Source: Acidobacteriota bacterium (GTDB taxonomy: Bacteria > Acidobacteriota > Terriglobia > Terriglobales > Acidobacteriaceae). From it: a DNA stretch of 8,341 nucleotides. Where the stretch lies: NCBI GenBank assembly GCA_021801945.1, contig JAKABE010000120.1, positions 1-8,341 on the forward strand. The letters are read 5' to 3'. Of the stretch, positions 1-6,155 are shown in pieces; position 1 is the first letter of the stretch; the number at the start of each line of letters is the position of its first letter. A program made the position numbers and the translations under genes. The notes below the pieces were generated by a model that ran no database searches, was not told where the DNA came from, and was given only the letters and a program-made list of their open reading frames with translations.

Positions 1-73
1 ATACCGTATTTCCCCAAACCCCTCAAAGAACGCCCGCGCCGCATGCGGCCGCGGAGCGGAAAGGACACGGACA

Positions 74-763
74 ATGAAGAAGACTCTGGCTTTAATCTGC
101 TGTTTGATGCTTACTTGTGCGGGCACGGCCTTTGCAGCGCCTTCACGCCAGGACCTGCAAAAGCGCGTTGACTCGGCCAAAACCGTTCTCGATGAGATCC
201 TGTCGACGCCGGACCGCACGATCCCCACGAATATTCTGGCTTCGGCCACCTGCGTCGGCGTTGTTCCCGCGCTCCTCAAGGGAGGCTTCATCATTGCAGC
301 GCAACACGGCGAGGGTGTGGTCACCTGCCGGACCGGCCACGGTTGGAGTGGCCCGGTCTTCTTCGGCATGACCGGCGGTTCCTTCGGATTCCTGATCGGC
401 GGTCAATCCACTGCGCTGGTTCTGGTTGCCGTCAATCAACGCGGTTTCCAAGATCTGCTGAAGAGCAAGTTCAAGCTGGGAGTGGGCGCGTCGGTTGCGG
501 CCGGACCGGTGGGCCGCGCCGGCCAGGCGGCAACTGACTGGAAGATGAACGCTGAACTCCTGAGCTATTCGCGCAGCAAGGGAATCTTCGCCGGCGTCGA
601 CCTGAGCGGCACCAGCGTAACCCAGGATCCCCAGGATACCGATGTTTATTACGGTGCACACCACAGCTTTGAGAGCATTCTCAATGGTCAGGTGGCTGTG
701 CCGCCGGGCGCAGTGACGTTCGTGCGCGACGTGGCCCATCACTTTGCGGCCGCCAAGCGCTAG
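74..763 (+). CDS. Secreted SYLF-domain (YSC84/DUF500 family) lipid-binding protein
   Basis: The 229-residue product begins with a typical Sec signal peptide: KK, then a hydrophobic stretch at residues 5-20, with a probable cleavage after A21 in the AFA-AP context. The mature protein is therefore expected in the periplasm or at the outer membrane. The rest matches the SYLF (YSC84-like) pattern. Residues 60-83 carry the early 'CVGVVPALLKGGF' block. Residues 92-121 form a Gly-rich segment ('GPVFFGMTGGSFGFLIGGQS') followed by a hydrophobic strand. Residues 136-182 carry 'GVGASVAAGPVGR', 'YSRSKGIFAGVDLSG' and a final Thr/Ser-Val. SYLF domains bind phosphoinositides in eukaryotes; the role of bacterial secreted members is poorly defined. 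The ATG at 74 is preceded by AAGGA at 61-65, 8 bases away. The gene is monocistronic as far as can be seen, with a hairpin soon after the stop. Family assignment is firm; function is open. Confidence 0.9.
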   Translation: MKKTLALICCLMLTCAGTAFAAPSRQDLQKRVDSAKTVLDEILSTPDRTIPTNILASATCVGVVPALLKGGFIIAAQHGEGVVTCRTGHGWSGPVFFGMTGGSFGFLIGGQSTALVLVAVNQRGFQDLLKSKFKLGVGASVAAGPVGRAGQAATDWKMNAELLSYSRSKGIFAGVDLSGTSVTQDPQDTDVYYGAHHSFESILNGQVAVPPGAVTFVRDVAHHFAAAKR

Positions 764-797
764 AGTGTTCTCGCCGCGCGTATCGCCATCGCAACAT

Positions 798-838
798 CAT
801 GCAAGGGGGCCTTTCTTAAGGAATAGCCCCCTTGCATG
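798..838 (+). terminator. Strong hairpin, probable terminator of the SYLF gene
   Basis: A perfect 13-bp inverted repeat, CATGCAAGGGGGC (798-810) and GCCCCCTTGCATG (826-838), encloses a 15-base loop and starts 35 bases after the stop codon. Its position and stability fit a transcription terminator or a 3'-end stabilising hairpin. It is not followed by a U-run (the next bases are CATGGTTTC), so it is not a canonical intrinsic terminator. Confidence 0.5.
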
Positions 839-920
839 CATGGTTTCTGCAAAGAGCAAAATCGGAAACGCTGTAGTCCGTCTCGAATAACTGTAGGTCC
901 GGCGAACGGTAAGCCAGCAT

Positions 921-957
921 ACGGGGCGGTGGGGCAAACGCCGCCCCGCCCCGTTTG
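921..957. terminator. GC-rich hairpin with a short T-containing tail
   Basis: CGGGGCGG at 922-929 pairs perfectly with CCGCCCCG at 941-948 around an 11-base loop. A shifted alternative pairs ACGGGG and GGGGC with GCCCC and CCCCGT. The stem is followed by TTTGTCT, so on the + strand it could act as a second, weak intrinsic terminator between the SYLF gene and the lipid A genes. It may equally be part of the region upstream of the lipid A promoter. Confidence 0.35.
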
Positions 958-1000
958 TCTCTCGTCTCTCCCTCCCCTCAAAGTGCTGGTTCCCGCGGGC

Positions 1001-1006
1001 TACACT
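1001..1006 (+). promoter_or_regulatory. Possible -10 element for the lipid A unit
   Basis: TACACT, in the context GGGCTACACTGGG, matches the sigma-70 -10 consensus at 4 of 6 positions including the key A2 and T6. No good -35 is seen 16-18 bases upstream (TCAAAG at 978-983 is poor). A start point near 1013 would leave a leader of only about 11 bases before the ATG at 1024. That would fit the absence of a Shine-Dalgarno sequence there. Confidence 0.35.
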
Positions 1007-1023
1007 GGGTCTTGACTTCAACC

Positions 1024-1923
1024 ATGCGGGAGAAGCTTGAGTATTGCCTTGTGGTAGCCGTGGCGCGCTGCCTTGGCCTCATGCCGCGCAGGCTGGCGCG
1101 GTTGTGGTCCTGCATTCTCGCCTTTAAGGTCTATTGGATCTTTGGGCGGCTGCGGCGCGTCGGGTTGCGCAACCTCGCCATGGCGCTGCCCGAACTCTCT
1201 CTGAGCGCCAGAAAGAAAATTCTGCGTCGCGTCTTCCTGCATCTGGGTTGGCACCTCGTCGAATTTTGCCGCATGAGCCGCTACACACCGGAGAACACCC
1301 GTGCATGGCTGCGGACTGAGGGCTTGGAGCATTTTCTCGCCGCCCAGGCGCGCGGCAAGGGAGTGCTGGTCATCACCGGCCATCTCGGCGCTTGGGAGCT
1401 TTCCAGCTTCTATCACTCCCTCATGGGCCATCCCATGGGGATGGTGATTCGCCGCCTCGACAATCGCCCTCTCGACGCTTATGTGAACGCCATCCGCTGC
1501 CTGCATGGCAACCGCGTACTCCACAAAGATGACTTCGGGCGCGGCCTGCTTACCGCCATGCGTGCCGGCGGAACGGTGGGCATCCTCATGGACACCAATA
1601 TGACCCCCCCGCAGGGGACCTTCGTGAAGTTCTTCGGCATCGACGCCTGCACGGCTACCGGCTTGGCTCACGTCGCGCGCAAAACGGGTGCGGCTGTGCT
1701 GCCGGGCTTCATGCTTTGGGATGCGGCGGAGCGCAGATATGTGCTGCGCTTCGGCCCAGAGGTCGAGATCCCGCACACCGATTGCGTGGCCGACGATATC
1801 GTGAAGGGCACCGAGCGCTGTACCGAGACCATCGAGGCCTGGATTCGGCGCTATCCTGACCAGTGGCTGTGGATTCACCGCCGCTGGAAGACGCGGCCCG
1901 CGGGAGAGCCGGCATTGTATTGA
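1024..1923 (+). CDS. LpxL/HtrB-family lipid A (lysophospholipid) acyltransferase
   Basis: This 299-residue protein has the marks of the lipid A late acyltransferases, inner-membrane enzymes that move an acyl chain from acyl-ACP onto a lipid A precursor. The catalytic H-x4-D/E motif is present as H120-LGAW-E125 inside 'ITGHLGAWEL'. Downstream are 'RRLDNRPLD' (143-151), 'GILMDTN' (186-192), 'TGAAVLPGFML' (221-231) and the C-terminal 'WLWIHRRWKTRP' block (281-292). A hydrophobic N-terminal segment (about 8-40) should anchor it in the membrane. Length is typical. The start at 1024 gives the family-like N-terminus 'MREKLEYCL'. An in-frame TTG at 955 lies upstream of the likely promoter and adds unlike sequence. 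No Shine-Dalgarno is visible before 1024. The gene is followed after 24 bases by lpxD, so the two are probably co-transcribed. Which acyl position it modifies (LpxL- or LpxM-like) cannot be told. Confidence 0.88.
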   Translation: MREKLEYCLVVAVARCLGLMPRRLARLWSCILAFKVYWIFGRLRRVGLRNLAMALPELSLSARKKILRRVFLHLGWHLVEFCRMSRYTPENTRAWLRTEGLEHFLAAQARGKGVLVITGHLGAWELSSFYHSLMGHPMGMVIRRLDNRPLDAYVNAIRCLHGNRVLHKDDFGRGLLTAMRAGGTVGILMDTNMTPPQGTFVKFFGIDACTATGLAHVARKTGAAVLPGFMLWDAAERRYVLRFGPEVEIPHTDCVADDIVKGTERCTETIEAWIRRYPDQWLWIHRRWKTRPAGEPALY

Positions 1924-1936
1924 GGCTACACCGGGT

Positions 1937-1943
1937 AAAGGAG
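1937..1943 (+). promoter_or_regulatory. Strong Shine-Dalgarno of lpxD
   Basis: AAAGGAG sits 4 bases before the ATG at 1948 and supports that start. The contrast with the upstream gene, which has no visible ribosome binding site, suggests the two cistrons differ in translation initiation. Confidence 0.75.
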
Positions 1944-1947
1944 ACTC

Positions 1948-2982
1948 ATGACGCTGGCGGAGCTCATAGATAAGCTCGGCGGCAGACTGGCCCAGCAGGG
2001 GGCGGCGCAAAGCCTTTCCGCAGTGAGTTCGCTCAAGAAAGCGCACTCTACTTCGCTGGTCTTCGCCGAGGACGAGGCCGCCGCCGCGAAGGCCCTGGAC
2101 AGCTCCGCTGCGGCCGTGGTCTTGAAGCCCGGAGCGGCGGCATCCTATGCGTCGCATCCCACCGTCGCGGTCATTGAGTCGGAGCAGCCGCGGCTATGGT
2201 TCGCGCGCGCCGCCAGGCTGCTCCGTCCAGAGCCGCCTTGCGATGGCGTTCACCCCACCGCGTTCGTTGCCGAAGGCGCGATGCTGCTGGAATCGGTGAC
2301 CGTGGGCGCCCATGCGGTGATCGGCAAAGGCGCGGTGGTGGGCGAGAGCAGCCGCATCGATGCCGGCGCGGTCATCGGCGATGGCGTGCGCATCGGCAAG
2401 CATTGCCACATCTATCCACGCGTGGTCATCTATTCCGGCGCCTCCATCGGCCACCGGGTAGTAGTTCACGCCGGAGCGGTGTTGGGTGCCGACGGCTTTG
2501 GCTATGTGCGCGACCCCGAGACCGGAGCCTACACCCAGTTCCCGCAGCAGGGCGGGTTGGTGATTGAGGATGACGTGGAGATCGGAGCCAATTCTACGAT
2601 TGACCGCGGGGCGCTAGGCGAGACGCGCATCGGACGCGGCACGAAGATCGACAACCTGGTGCACGTGGGGCACAACTGCGAGATTGGCGAAGACGTGATT
2701 CTGGTGGCGCTCACCGGCATCTCGGGCTCGTCCGCGATTGGCAAGGGTGCGCTGCTGGCCGGGCAGGTAGGCATCGGCGATCATGTGTGCATCGGGCCGG
2801 GGGTGATTCTGGGCGGGCAGGCGGGAGTCTTCAGTGGCGCCACGGTCACCGGCGAAGGCCTGAAGCCGGGAACCGTCCTTTACGGCACGCCGGCGCGGCC
2901 GCTTAAGCAGGTCTTGCGGGAACAGGCGGTACTGGCGCGGCTGGCCAAAAGCAAGCGCAAAAGAGTGCGTGGGGAAGAGTAG
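1948..2982 (+). CDS. lpxD: LpxD, UDP-3-O-acylglucosamine N-acyltransferase
   Basis: LpxD catalyses the third step of lipid A synthesis in the cytoplasm: transfer of a 3-hydroxyacyl chain from acyl-ACP to the 2-amino group of UDP-3-O-acyl-glucosamine. The 344-residue length is normal. Residues 1-100 form the uridine-binding N-terminal domain ('[12 protein letters not shown]' at 3-14, then 'AVSSLKKA' and 'WFARAARLL' at 84-92). Residues about 101-305 are a run of hexapeptide repeats (for example '[16 protein letters not shown]') that build the left-handed beta-helix of the homotrimer. 'GADGFGY' (180-186), '[10 protein letters not shown]' (212-221) and '[15 protein letters not shown]' (233-247) are LpxD hallmarks. 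H242 in 'VGHN' is the expected catalytic base, and H279 in 'GQVGIGDHV' corresponds to the second conserved His. Residues 315-344 form the basic C-terminal helix. It lies directly downstream of the LpxL-family gene, in the same pathway. The usual neighbours fabZ, lpxA and bamA are not present in this window. Confidence 0.97.
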   Translation: MTLAELIDKLGGRLAQQGAAQSLSAVSSLKKAHSTSLVFAEDEAAAAKALDSSAAAVVLKPGAAASYASHPTVAVIESEQPRLWFARAARLLRPEPPCDGVHPTAFVAEGAMLLESVTVGAHAVIGKGAVVGESSRIDAGAVIGDGVRIGKHCHIYPRVVIYSGASIGHRVVVHAGAVLGADGFGYVRDPETGAYTQFPQQGGLVIEDDVEIGANSTIDRGALGETRIGRGTKIDNLVHVGHNCEIGEDVILVALTGISGSSAIGKGALLAGQVGIGDHVCIGPGVILGGQAGVFSGATVTGEGLKPGTVLYGTPARPLKQVLREQAVLARLAKSKRKRVRGEE

Positions 2983-3574
2983 GGCGGGAACGATCAGGGA
3001 TCAAGGGCCGGGGTTTCACAGCCTCACAGTTTCTGTGACGCCGGTGCGGGCTTGGCTGTAACCGCTGGTTTCGCTTGGAGCTAACCCAAGTTCGTCACGG
3101 CTCCGGTCAAATTGCTGTTCTTGATGCTGGTTTTTGAGAGTAAGTCTTTACGGCCCAGTATGGGCAGTTGGAAAAGTCGATGTAGTGCCGGCCTACCCTC
3201 TTGATTCCGCTGTGGAAGCTGTCATGATGCGCGCAGCCGAGGCTTCTTATCCATCGTCCCAGAATCCTGGCCAAACAACTTCGCAAGTTTGGATATCAAA
3301 TCCAGCTAACCTCTACCAACCCAGCGCTCCCATGAATGAGCTTCCCCAGGTTCGGGAGTAGCGACCTTCGCCGCAGTGTTCTTCGACACTGACCGGCTTT
3401 GCAATTGCGAACTGCCTTGGACGTTTCCGTTGGAGGTTTGTGCTCGCCGAGGTGGAGCTAATCCGGTAGAGATCGGACATCGTGAAGTGACGAATTTTCG
3501 CTCTCGGATCAGAAGGCCTCCATTGAAGACAGGGCCTAATGTGATTCATTGCCACGAACGTGAGCGCATGAACT
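2983..3574. other. 592-base region with no convincing gene
   Basis: Between the convergent ends of lpxD and the regulator gene, no reading frame looks coding. The longest candidates start at a TTG at 3134 (75 codons, +) or lie antisense at 3313-3555 (80 codons). Neither has a ribosome binding site, a recognisable motif or the GC-biased third positions of the neighbours. The stretch is visibly less GC-rich than the flanking genes. The first 120 bases hold several inverted repeats (listed separately); from about 3100 to 3574 I see nothing. Confidence 0.6.
3018..3098 (+). other. Cluster of interlocking inverted repeats behind lpxD
   Basis: TCACAG-TTT-CTGTGA (3024-3038) is a perfect 6-bp hairpin. 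It is flanked by ACAGCC (3018-3023) and GGCTGT (3054-3059), which can form an outer stem. Alternatively GTGACG (3035-3040) can pair with CGTCAC (3093-3098), enclosing CGGT/ACCG (3042-3045, 3061-3064) and CTTGG/CCAAG (3074-3078, 3086-3090) as in a small three-way junction. Starting 36 bases after the lpxD stop, this could be a factor-dependent terminator or a structured 3' end. There is no U-run. Confidence 0.35.
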
Positions 3575-5809
3575 CTACTTCTCCTCCAGCGTCAGCGCGT
3601 AGATCTCGTCGGTGCCGACATCCCGCAGCAGCAGGGGCGCATCAGCCGGGTCCAGGCTCATCCCAAAGTCGTACCAGCCAGCACCGCGAAAATTCTCGGG
3701 AAGGTCGAACACGAGTTCCGCTTTGTGGCCCGAAACCGCAACGCGATACACCGCAAAGTTGTCCTGATCCCAGCAAATGAAGTAGATGAGTCGGCCATCG
3801 TGTGACCAGTTGTGGTTACCAATATTCAACTTTTCTGCAACAATCTCCCACTTCCCCGTTTTCACGTCGAAGACCACGAGCTCCCTTCCATCGAACGATT
3901 GCCCCGCTATATATCGCCCGTCGGGGGACCAGAGTGGTGCCCAGAACCCTCCCGGCCTTTCAGGAAGAACGGTGAGCCTGCCTGTAGCAAGTTCAACAAT
4001 GCGTGTTTCAGCTTTGCTGATCCCCGGCCGCACGAAGCTGAATGCTCCGAACGTGCTATACACCACTCTTCTTCCGCCTGGCGACCAGTCTGCAAGGCTT
4101 TGTGGTCCGTCTTCTTCAGGAAAAAGACGCTTCGGAGTACCTCCCAGAGAGGACACAACGTAGATGGCATCCACACCGTCATGTGTGTTGTCCGTAAACA
4201 GAATCTGCGTGCCGTCGGGCGACCAGTGTGGATTCTTCGGGTAGAACGGCGGCTCCGTCAGTTGCACCAGTCCAGTGCCATCGCGATTTGCGCGCCAGAG
4301 GATCCCGTCGGGGAATGACACGTAGACCCCGTATTTTCCATCGTGTGAGAAATCAGGCATCTCGGCTGAGACGCCACCCCAATAGGGCTCCAGATTCTTG
4401 GAGGCTGGATCAAAGCGTTCGAGTTCACCTCGCTGTGAAACTCCCCGGGCAATGATCTTGTCTCCGCCGCGGCTTGGAATTGGGTGGCCCCAGAGCATTG
4501 GTTCGGATGCTAGCAGGATCGGCTCTGCGATGCGCGGTCGAATTTCCCCGTGCCGCTCGTCGACTGCCCAGATCTGCGCCAGCGGCCGATACGCCGGCCC
4601 CTTCTCCAATGTGCGTCCCGCCAGGAACACAAAGAATTGCCCGCCCGGAGTCCAGCGCCCGCAACACTTCTGTACCGATCCATTCCAGCCCGGCAGCCAC
4701 TCGTGAAGATTGGCTCCGGTGGAGGAAATTTCAAACACTCTTCCTCCCCATCGGGAAAAACGGATCGTCGTCCCGTCGGGAGACCAGCTGATGTCCCGCG
4801 TCATCATCATTGGGCTGGCGGGTGCATTTTCGCGGTAGAGCAGTCGAGGGGCACCTCCGCTGGCAGGGATCGCATATATGTCCCCGCGCGGGCTCGCATA
4901 GACGACGATCCTTCCATCCGGTGACCAGGCCGCGCAGACCGCTCTCGTCAGGTACCGTGCTGTATATCCCTGGGCGCCTACGACCCACACCATGCATCCT
5001 TCTCGGGAGGTGCATTGATTCGCAACCAGCAGGCTCAACCCGTCAGGCGACACACCGTAAAGCCCGGAACTGTTTTGCCCGCCAAAACCTTCGTTCCCTC
5101 CAGGTAAATTGATCGAAATCTCCGTTAGCTTTCCACCTGAGATCGGTATCTGGACGATATCCTTCCCAGGATGGATCAGTTGTGCATATATTCTGCTCCC
5201 GTCTGTTCCCTGTGCAATTTTCCTTCTCCCATCCAGCGTCAATTGCTCATAATGCGTGATCCGCGGCGCAGGCAATGGACTACGCACATACAAAAAACCG
5301 ACCGCGGCGGATGCCACTGCCAGTGCAACCACCGGCCGCGCAATCCAGTGCGTCGAGATGCGATGGAGACCGGAATGAGCGATCTGTAGCACGGATGGAG
5401 CCGCATTTGCCGTTGGCGGAGCTGACGCCGCTTGATTCGAAGTTTCCGGCGCCTGGGGGGCAGTTGCCGCCGTTTTCTCCACCGGCGCGATGAACCTGTA
5501 TCCCTGCCGCGGAAGCGTTTCAATAAATCTCGGCGATTCCGCCTCATCTCCCAGCACCTCGCGCAGCTTGCGCACGCTGTTGTTCAGAATGTGTTCGAAG
5601 TCAACAAAGGTGTTCTCCGGCCACAGGTGCTTCCGGAGCGTCTCACGGGTCACCAACTCGCCGGGATGCTCAACCAGAATGGCAAGCACATCAATGGGAT
5701 GGCCCCGAATCTTCAGCTTTACGCCGTGGCGATACAGTTCACCCGTGAGCAGATTGAGCTCAAACCCCTCAAAGCGAGCACTTGAGTGTGGCGGGATCGC
5801 AGTTTCCAA
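3575..5809 (-). CDS. Transmembrane winged-helix regulator with PD40/TolB-like propeller
   Basis: The 744-residue protein joins three parts. Residues 12-110 are an OmpR/PhoB-type DNA-binding winged helix ('RFEGFELNLLTGELYR', 'ELVTRETLRKHLWP', 'NNSVRKLREVLGD' and the wing 'IETLPRQGYRFIAPV'). Residues 111-157 are an Ala/Pro-rich linker. A single hydrophobic helix lies at about 158-175. Residues 185-744 are a beta-propeller with nine Trp/Phe-Ser-Pro-Asp-Gly type turns, at about 254, 295, 342, 386, 487, 529, 575, 627 and 668. By analogy with CadC-like one-component regulators, the winged helix should be cytoplasmic and the propeller periplasmic, sensing an unknown ligand or partner. No receiver domain or kinase is present, and no enzyme motif is seen in the propeller. 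The start is a TTG at 5809: it has GAGGG 7 bases upstream, begins just before the domain, and lies about 78 bases after a strong promoter. A longer frame from a TTG at 5947 would start upstream of that promoter. Target genes are unknown; the divergent gene at 6156 is a candidate. Confidence 0.88.
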   Translation of the reverse strand: METAIPPHSSARFEGFELNLLTGELYRHGVKLKIRGHPIDVLAILVEHPGELVTRETLRKHLWPENTFVDFEHILNNSVRKLREVLGDEAESPRFIETLPRQGYRFIAPVEKTAATAPQAPETSNQAASAPPTANAAPSVLQIAHSGLHRISTHWIARPVVALAVASAAVGFLYVRSPLPAPRITHYEQLTLDGRRKIAQGTDGSRIYAQLIHPGKDIVQIPISGGKLTEISINLPGGNEGFGGQNSSGLYGVSPDGLSLLVANQCTSREGCMVWVVGAQGYTARYLTRAVCAAWSPDGRIVVYASPRGDIYAIPASGGAPRLLYRENAPASPMMMTRDISWSPDGTTIRFSRWGGRVFEISSTGANLHEWLPGWNGSVQKCCGRWTPGGQFFVFLAGRTLEKGPAYRPLAQIWAVDERHGEIRPRIAEPILLASEPMLWGHPIPSRGGDKIIARGVSQRGELERFDPASKNLEPYWGGVSAEMPDFSHDGKYGVYVSFPDGILWRANRDGTGLVQLTEPPFYPKNPHWSPDGTQILFTDNTHDGVDAIYVVSSLGGTPKRLFPEEDGPQSLADWSPGGRRVVYSTFGAFSFVRPGISKAETRIVELATGRLTVLPERPGGFWAPLWSPDGRYIAGQSFDGRELVVFDVKTGKWEIVAEKLNIGNHNWSHDGRLIYFICWDQDNFAVYRVAVSGHKAELVFDLPENFRGAGWYDFGMSLDPADAPLLLRDVGTDEIYALTLEEK

Positions 5810-5816
5810 GACGCAT

Positions 5817-5821
5817 CCCTC
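5817..5821 (-). promoter_or_regulatory. Ribosome binding site fixing the regulator's TTG start
   Basis: On the minus strand GAGGG is followed by 7 bases and then TTG (5809-5807). No comparable site precedes the alternative in-frame TTG at 5947. This supports the 744-residue protein over a 790-residue one. Confidence 0.6.
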
Positions 5822-5893
5822 ACTCGTCGCGCAGCGCGGTCCACTGCAGGAAACACGAACGCGTCTTCCACTTTCCCCGGTTGGTTGTCCACG

Positions 5894-5902
5894 ATTATAG
5901 CA
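5894..5902 (-). promoter_or_regulatory. Extended -10 promoter of the regulator gene
   Basis: The minus strand reads TGCTATAAT, a perfect TATAAT -10 with the TGn extension. No TTGACA-like -35 occurs at 17 or 18 bases (the hexamers are GCCTCG and GGCCTC), as is common for extended -10 promoters. The predicted start is near 5887, about 78 bases before the TTG at 5809. CGAT and ATCG half-sites (5892-5895 and 5902-5905) flank the -10 and could be an operator. Confidence 0.6.
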
Positions 5903-6006
5903 TCGCTTGACTTGTCCGAGGCCCAGTGTTAACCGATCAGCCGTCAATCGCTTACGTTGTTATCAATAAGAGATCCGCGTGTGTGCCGCATATCACCTTC
6001 GATGCA

Positions 6007-6035
6007 TTGAACGCCTTCGATCCCTGCGCCAGAAT
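6007..6035 (+). promoter_or_regulatory. Candidate promoter for the secreted-protein gene
   Basis: TTGAAC (6007-6012) and CAGAAT (6030-6035) are separated by 17 bases, each matching consensus at 4 of 6 positions. A start near 6042 would give a leader of about 114 bases. Matches of this quality arise by chance, so this is tentative. Confidence 0.3.
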
Positions 6036-6120
6036 GCCCGCGTGATCAGGCTTCAGAGGCAATGCCGATTGAGTTGAAGAAAGGATCGGGTATGGGGCCC
6101 GGCAGCCAGCACAACCTGAT

Positions 6121-6132
6121 CGCTCCGGAGCG
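6121..6132 (+). other. 12-base perfect palindrome before the ribosome binding site
   Basis: CGCTCCGGAGCG is a perfect palindrome ending 12 bases before the AAGGAGG of the gene at 6156. As DNA it could be a protein-binding site; as RNA an intermolecular or loop-less pairing is less likely. CTCC (6139-6142) can also pair with the GGAG of the ribosome binding site across a GAAAA loop, which might damp translation. Confidence 0.3.
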
Positions 6133-6155
6133 CGAGTCTCCGAAAAGGAGGAGTC

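Larger units (their letters stand above)
5810..6155. other. 346-base divergent intergenic region
   Basis: This region separates the regulator (minus strand) from the secreted-protein gene (plus strand). It holds the regulator's leader (about 5810-5887) and its extended -10 promoter. It also holds a weak candidate plus-strand promoter (6007-6035) and a 12-base palindrome (6121-6132) just ahead of the plus-strand ribosome binding site. A regulator controlling itself and its neighbour would bind here, but no clear direct-repeat operator of the OmpR type is seen. Confidence 0.5.

Noticed and set aside
143..742. 199-codon minus-strand frame opposite the SYLF gene
   Set aside because: The plus-strand product has a signal peptide and full SYLF motifs; the antisense frame has no motif and no ribosome binding site.
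956..973. GTCTCTCGTCTCTCC-type short repeats as a regulatory tract
   Set aside because: It is a short pyrimidine-rich run without a consistent period; more likely simple sequence.
1018..2157. 379-codon open frame on the minus strand across the acyltransferase gene and the start of lpxD
   Set aside because: It lies antisense to two genes with clear family motifs. Its composition (rich in Ala, Arg, Gly, His) is what GC-biased third positions produce on the opposite strand, and no domain is recognisable.
3150..3300. Minus-strand fragment reading like 'KLAKLFGQDSG' as a possible gene relic
   Set aside because: The resemblance is short, is followed soon by a stop, and could not be tied to any family.
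3134..3361. 75-codon plus-strand frame in the non-coding stretch behind lpxD
   Set aside because: It starts with TTG, has no ribosome binding site and no family resemblance, and its codon use is unlike the neighbouring genes.
5907..5929. TTGACT (5907-5912) as a plus-strand -35 for the secreted-protein gene
   Set aside because: No acceptable -10 lies 16-18 bases downstream (TTAACC or TAACCG), and it would give a very long leader.
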